Shown here in pieces: positions 1-5,359 of a DNA stretch of 5,359 bases. Source of the DNA: Rhizorhabdus sp. (lineage in GTDB: Bacteria; Pseudomonadota; Alphaproteobacteria; Sphingomonadales; Sphingomonadaceae); the NCBI GenBank assembly GCA_004297635.1, contig SCUQ01000575.1, positions 1 to 5,359 of the forward strand, given 5' to 3'. The notes under the pieces were generated by a model. That model saw nothing but the letters and a program-made list of their open reading frames with translations. It was not told the DNA's origin and made no database searches. The position numbers were made by a program, and so were the translations under genes. Every line of letters starts with the position of its first letter. Position 1 is the stretch's first letter.

Positions 1-3287
<3,287 letters not shown>

Positions 3288-3379
3288 GCGATGCTCGCTA
3301 TCACGCGGGAAGCGGCGGCGGAATAGTCAGCAGGCATCCGCGTATCTCTCGACGACGGGCTGCAAGGTCCGCCCTGAAT

Positions 3380-3408
3380 AAAGCGGCCTCTTGGAAGAAG
3401 AGCGCTTT
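3380..3408. other. Imperfect inverted repeat (hairpin) in the divergent intergenic region
   Basis: Arms AAAGCG (3380-3385) and CTCTT (3388-3392) pair with AAGAG (3398-3402) and CGCTTT (3403-3408), with a 2-base bulge and a 5-base loop. Read leftward the second arm is followed by TTTATT, so it could be a weak terminator for leftward transcripts. It could equally be an operator dyad or a leader structure for the leftward gene. Role not established. Confidence 0.45.
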
Positions 3409-3409
3409 C

Positions 3410-3441
3410 AAGGCAAGCCGTTAAGGCTAGAGCAAGGCTAG
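3410..3441 (+). promoter_or_regulatory. Three spaced direct repeats AAGGC(T/A)AG, possible activator-binding sites
   Basis: AAGGCAAG starts at 3410 and AAGGCTAG at 3423 and 3434, so start-to-start distances are 13 and 11 bp, close to one helical turn. The last copy ends 8 bp before a TTGACA box. Same-face direct repeats just upstream of a -35 element are the usual layout for a bound activator such as a response regulator. That role is inferred from layout only; the motif matches no regulator I can name. Confidence 0.4.
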
Positions 3442-3449
3442 GATCGCAA

Positions 3450-3477
3450 TTGACAGCCGCGCAAAGGCAGTTATGGG
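3450..3477 (+). promoter_or_regulatory. Candidate sigma-70-type promoter for the secretion operon
   Basis: TTGACA at 3450-3455 is a perfect -35 consensus. With a 16-bp spacer the -10 position is TATGGG (3472-3477), which is poor at its 3' half. Transcription would begin near 3484. This favours a TolC start downstream of that point (3488, 3497 or 3539) over the ATG at 3473, which would overlap the -10 element. The weak -10 would fit dependence on an activator. Confidence 0.4.
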
Positions 3478-3484
3478 GCGCCCC
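3475..3484. promoter_or_regulatory. Perfect 10-bp palindrome GGGGCGCCCC at the predicted transcription start
   Basis: The 10 bases are fully self-complementary and lie between the candidate -10 element and the predicted start point. They could be a small operator or the base of a 5' leader structure. In GC-rich DNA such a palindrome can also arise by chance. Confidence 0.25.
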
Positions 3485-3538
3485 GGCATGAACGACATGC
3501 TGTGGCTGCAACCGCCTGCACAATGGGCGGCATATTGG

Positions 3539-5173
3539 ATGATCTTCGACATCGACCGGACCGGCAAAGGATCAGGACGTTCAAAGCTGCGGTTCACGCC
3601 GCTGCTGCTGGCGGGGGCTGTAGCAATTTGGCCAGTCGCACCGGCCACGGCCGAAACGCTCATGGATGCGGTGGAAGCGGCCTATGGCCACAATCCCACG
3701 CTCGTCGCGCAACGCTACCGGCAAAAGTCCACCAACGAGACCTATGTGCAGACGCGGGCGCAATATGGTCCGACCGTATCGCTCAATGCCACAGGGAGCT
3801 ACAGCTACAGCAAATTGCGGTCGCAGGAATTCGATGACAACCAGGGGCAGCTGTCGCTGAGCGTGCGCCAGCCTGTCTATAGCGGCGGCCGCCTGCGTGG
3901 CGCCCTCGCTGAAGCCCGCGCCACCGTCCGCAGCAGCGAGGAGGTTCTTCGTCGCGTCGAAGGCGAGGTGATAAGGGACGTCATCATCGTCTACGCCGCC
4001 GTGCTGCGCGATCGTCAGCGGCTCGAGGTCGCCCGCGAAAATGTCGCAGCCCTGCGCTCTCAAATGGATGAGCGTCGTGCCAAGCGCCGGGTGCGAGACG
4101 TCACCATCACGGATGTTGCCCAGGCGGATGCCCGGCTTGCGGCTGGGGAAGCCCAGTTGGCGTCTTCGGAAGCGCAGCTCGCCATAAGCCATGGCGAATA
4201 TCTGCGCGTCGTCGGCTTCGAGCCGGGCGACCTGGCCCCACTTCCGGAGCTACCCGGTCTTCCCGTATCGATAGACGAAGCCTTCACGGTTGCCGACGAT
4301 GAAAACGCGAATCTGACCTCCGCGCGCTATTCCGAGGAAGCGACCCGCGCCAACATTGCCGAACAACGCGGCGGCCAGCGGCCGACCGCCACCATATCGG
4401 CCCAGGCCGGAAAAGCCGGCCAGCTGTCGCCGTTCGACCGGCGCAATTACCGCACGGAAGCGACGGCGCAGATCACGATCACCCAGCCGCTGTTCCAAGG
4501 TGGCACGATACGTTCACGAATCCGCCAGGCGCAGGATCAGAACAAGACCGCCCAGGCGATCGTCGACGGCGAGCGGCGTCAGGCTCTTCAGGATGTCGTG
4601 ATCGCCTGGAACCAACTCGGGTCCTCCCGGATCGCGGTGGTTTCCGGAGCCCGACAGGTTGAGGCTGCGCAGATCGCTTTCGCGGGCATGCAGCGCGAGG
4701 AACGCTTTGGCCTGCGCAGCACGATCGAGGTGCTCAACGCCGAGCAGGAATTGGCCGGGGCGCAGCTCACCCTGCTGGGCAACCGCTATCAGGAATATGT
4801 GGCGCGTGCGGCCTTGCTGTTGGCAATGGGCAGGCTCGACGCCCGCACCGTCAACTCGGCGATTCCCGCCAGGGACCCCGAAGCGGAGTTCAAGAAGGTT
4901 CGCTGGCTGGGCATTTCGCCGACCGAGCCTGTGGCGATGCTGCTCGACCGGGTCGGCTCGGCGAGCCCTTACACCAAGCCTAAGCCTGACCTGCGCGGCC
5001 AGAATCAGCCCAAGCCAACCGGGCAGCCGGCCATGCCGCCGCAGCCGGGCAGGAACTATACCGATCAGCCGATGGTCCCGATCGCCCAAAGCGAACTGGT
5101 GCCGTCGGACAAGCTTCCAGCCATCGTAGGCGACTATGGCACGCCTCCGCCGCGCGGCGACGGGCCGCAATGA
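3539..5173 (+). CDS. TolC-family outer-membrane channel of a type I secretion system
   Basis: The trimeric outer-membrane exit duct of a type I (ABC) exporter. From ATG 3539 it has 544 residues. Residues 1-38 form a signal peptide: basic n-region (KLRF), hydrophobic LLLAGAVAIW, cleavage probably after ATA-38, leaving a mature protein of 506 residues. The family's internal duplication is visible: VRQPVYSGG (109-117) and TQPLFQGG (315-322), each followed by a long helical stretch. Other family-type motifs are DVTITDVAQA (187-196), VLNAEQEL (398-405) and GRLDA (431-435). Beyond about residue 448 there is a roughly 97-residue tail rich in Pro, Gln and Lys, longer than I expect for the family. The frame is also open to ATGs at 3497, 3488 and 3473. 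The last has a better ribosome site (AAAGG, 5-base gap), but it would add 22 residues ahead of the signal peptide and sit inside the candidate promoter. An ABC exporter gene follows 91 bp downstream on the same strand. Confidence 0.93.
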   Translation: MIFDIDRTGKGSGRSKLRFTPLLLAGAVAIWPVAPATAETLMDAVEAAYGHNPTLVAQRYRQKSTNETYVQTRAQYGPTVSLNATGSYSYSKLRSQEFDDNQGQLSLSVRQPVYSGGRLRGALAEARATVRSSEEVLRRVEGEVIRDVIIVYAAVLRDRQRLEVARENVAALRSQMDERRAKRRVRDVTITDVAQADARLAAGEAQLASSEAQLAISHGEYLRVVGFEPGDLAPLPELPGLPVSIDEAFTVADDENANLTSARYSEEATRANIAEQRGGQRPTATISAQAGKAGQLSPFDRRNYRTEATAQITITQPLFQGGTIRSRIRQAQDQNKTAQAIVDGERRQALQDVVIAWNQLGSSRIAVVSGARQVEAAQIAFAGMQREERFGLRSTIEVLNAEQELAGAQLTLLGNRYQEYVARAALLLAMGRLDARTVNSAIPARDPEAEFKKVRWLGISPTEPVAMLLDRVGSASPYTKPKPDLRGQNQPKPTGQPAMPPQPGRNYTDQPMVPIAQSELVPSDKLPAIVGDYGTPPPRGDGPQ

Positions 5174-5185
5174 AAAGCCTTACCC

Positions 5186-5211
5186 GCCCTTATCCGGTGG
5201 TGCTAAGGGGC
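5186..5211 (+). other. Intercistronic hairpin 1 after tolC-like gene
   Basis: GCCC-TTA (5186-5192) pairs with TAA-GGGGC (5204-5211, one bulged G) around an 11-base loop. There is no T-run after it, so it does not look like a factor-independent terminator. It may instead affect mRNA processing or relative expression of the two secretion genes. Confidence 0.35.
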
Positions 5212-5240
5212 ATGGCTTCGCCGCTCCGCCGGCCGATGCC
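5209..5240 (+). other. Intercistronic hairpin 2, partly overlapping the first
   Basis: GGCAT-GGC (5209-5216) pairs with GCC-g-ATGCC (5232-5240) with one bulged base and a 15-base GC-rich loop. It shares three bases with the neighbouring hairpin (5209-5211), so the two could not form completely at the same time. No T-run follows. Confidence 0.3.
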
Positions 5241-5264
5241 GCATTCAGGACTATAGCAGCGCCG

Positions 5265-5359
5265 ATGTTGTCGATCTTTTCCCAGAAGAACCCGATCACC
5301 GAGGCCCTGGCCAAGGGCAAAAGCTCGTTCATCTTCGCGGCGCTGTTCAGTCTGGCGAG
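5265..5359 (+). CDS. Type I secretion ABC transporter (permease/ATPase, PrtD-like), N-terminal fragment
   Basis: Only the first 31 codons are present; the gene continues past the right edge. The peptide begins MLSIFSQKNPITEAL, followed by a short basic stretch (AKGKSS) and the start of a hydrophobic segment (FIFAALFSLA). This is the usual opening of PrtD-family exporters: a short cytoplasmic N-terminus ending in 'EAL..' and basic residues, then the first transmembrane helix. No ATG, GTG or TTG lies upstream in the same frame back to the end of the TolC-type gene. The best ribosome site is AGGA at 5247-5250, 14 bases before the ATG, so it is rather distant. The known role of the family is to energise one-step export through a membrane-fusion protein and a TolC channel, matching the gene immediately upstream. 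No ATP-binding motif can be checked here, so the subfamily is tentative. Confidence 0.75.
   Translation, partial: MLSIFSQKNPITEALAKGKSSFIFAALFSLA

Noticed and set aside
3288..3420. A promoter for the leftward glycosyltransferase
   Set aside because: TTGAAA (minus strand, 3411-3406) has no acceptable -10 at 16-18 bp, and other partial matches are weak, so no call is made.
3581..5170. Minus-strand open frames within the TolC-type gene (3581-4192 and 4514-5170)
   Set aside because: Antisense to a well-supported TolC-family gene with paired repeat motifs; compositions are shadow-like.
5252..5257. TATAGC as a -10 box for an internal promoter of the ABC gene
   Set aside because: No -35-like sequence at the right distance (CCGGCC there), and it lies only 8 bases before the start codon.

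Overview
The window reads as high-GC alphaproteobacterial DNA, most likely Sphingomonadales. The reasons are the GC-rich codon choice, weak ribosome-binding sites, a TolC-type protein followed at once by a PrtD-type type I secretion ATPase, and a chimeric glycosyltransferase in a style familiar from sphingomonads. The assignment to this order is inference; no rRNA or other taxonomic marker lies in the window.

Left 61 % (1-3287, minus strand): one very long open frame, 1095 codons without a stop, starting at an ATG at 3287 and running off the left edge. In order it encodes a short TPR region, a Glu-Pro repeat linker, a small domain I do not recognise, an RgpF-like (rhamnan synthesis F) domain, a complete-looking GT-B family 4 glycosyltransferase, and the start of a GT2-like segment. 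Because it has no stop inside the window it is easily missed, and several long spurious frames overlap it on both strands.

Centre (3288-3538): a divergent intergenic region. It holds an imperfect hairpin, three helically spaced AAGGC(T/A)AG repeats, a perfect TTGACA box and a 10-bp palindrome. Together these look like the control region of the rightward secretion operon.

Right (3539-5359, plus strand): a TolC-family outer-membrane channel with a signal peptide, both QP(V/L)(Y/F)xGG repeat motifs and an unusual Pro-rich C-terminal tail. A 91-bp spacer with two hairpins and a 28-codon mini-ORF follows, then the first 31 codons of a type I secretion ABC transporter (PrtD-like).

The two arms probably work at the cell surface. 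The right arm would export an RTX-type or similar protein. The left arm would build, or attach, a surface glycan. Whether they serve one system (glycosylated or glycan-anchored secreted protein) is an inference from divergent adjacency. No secreted substrate or membrane-fusion protein lies within the window.
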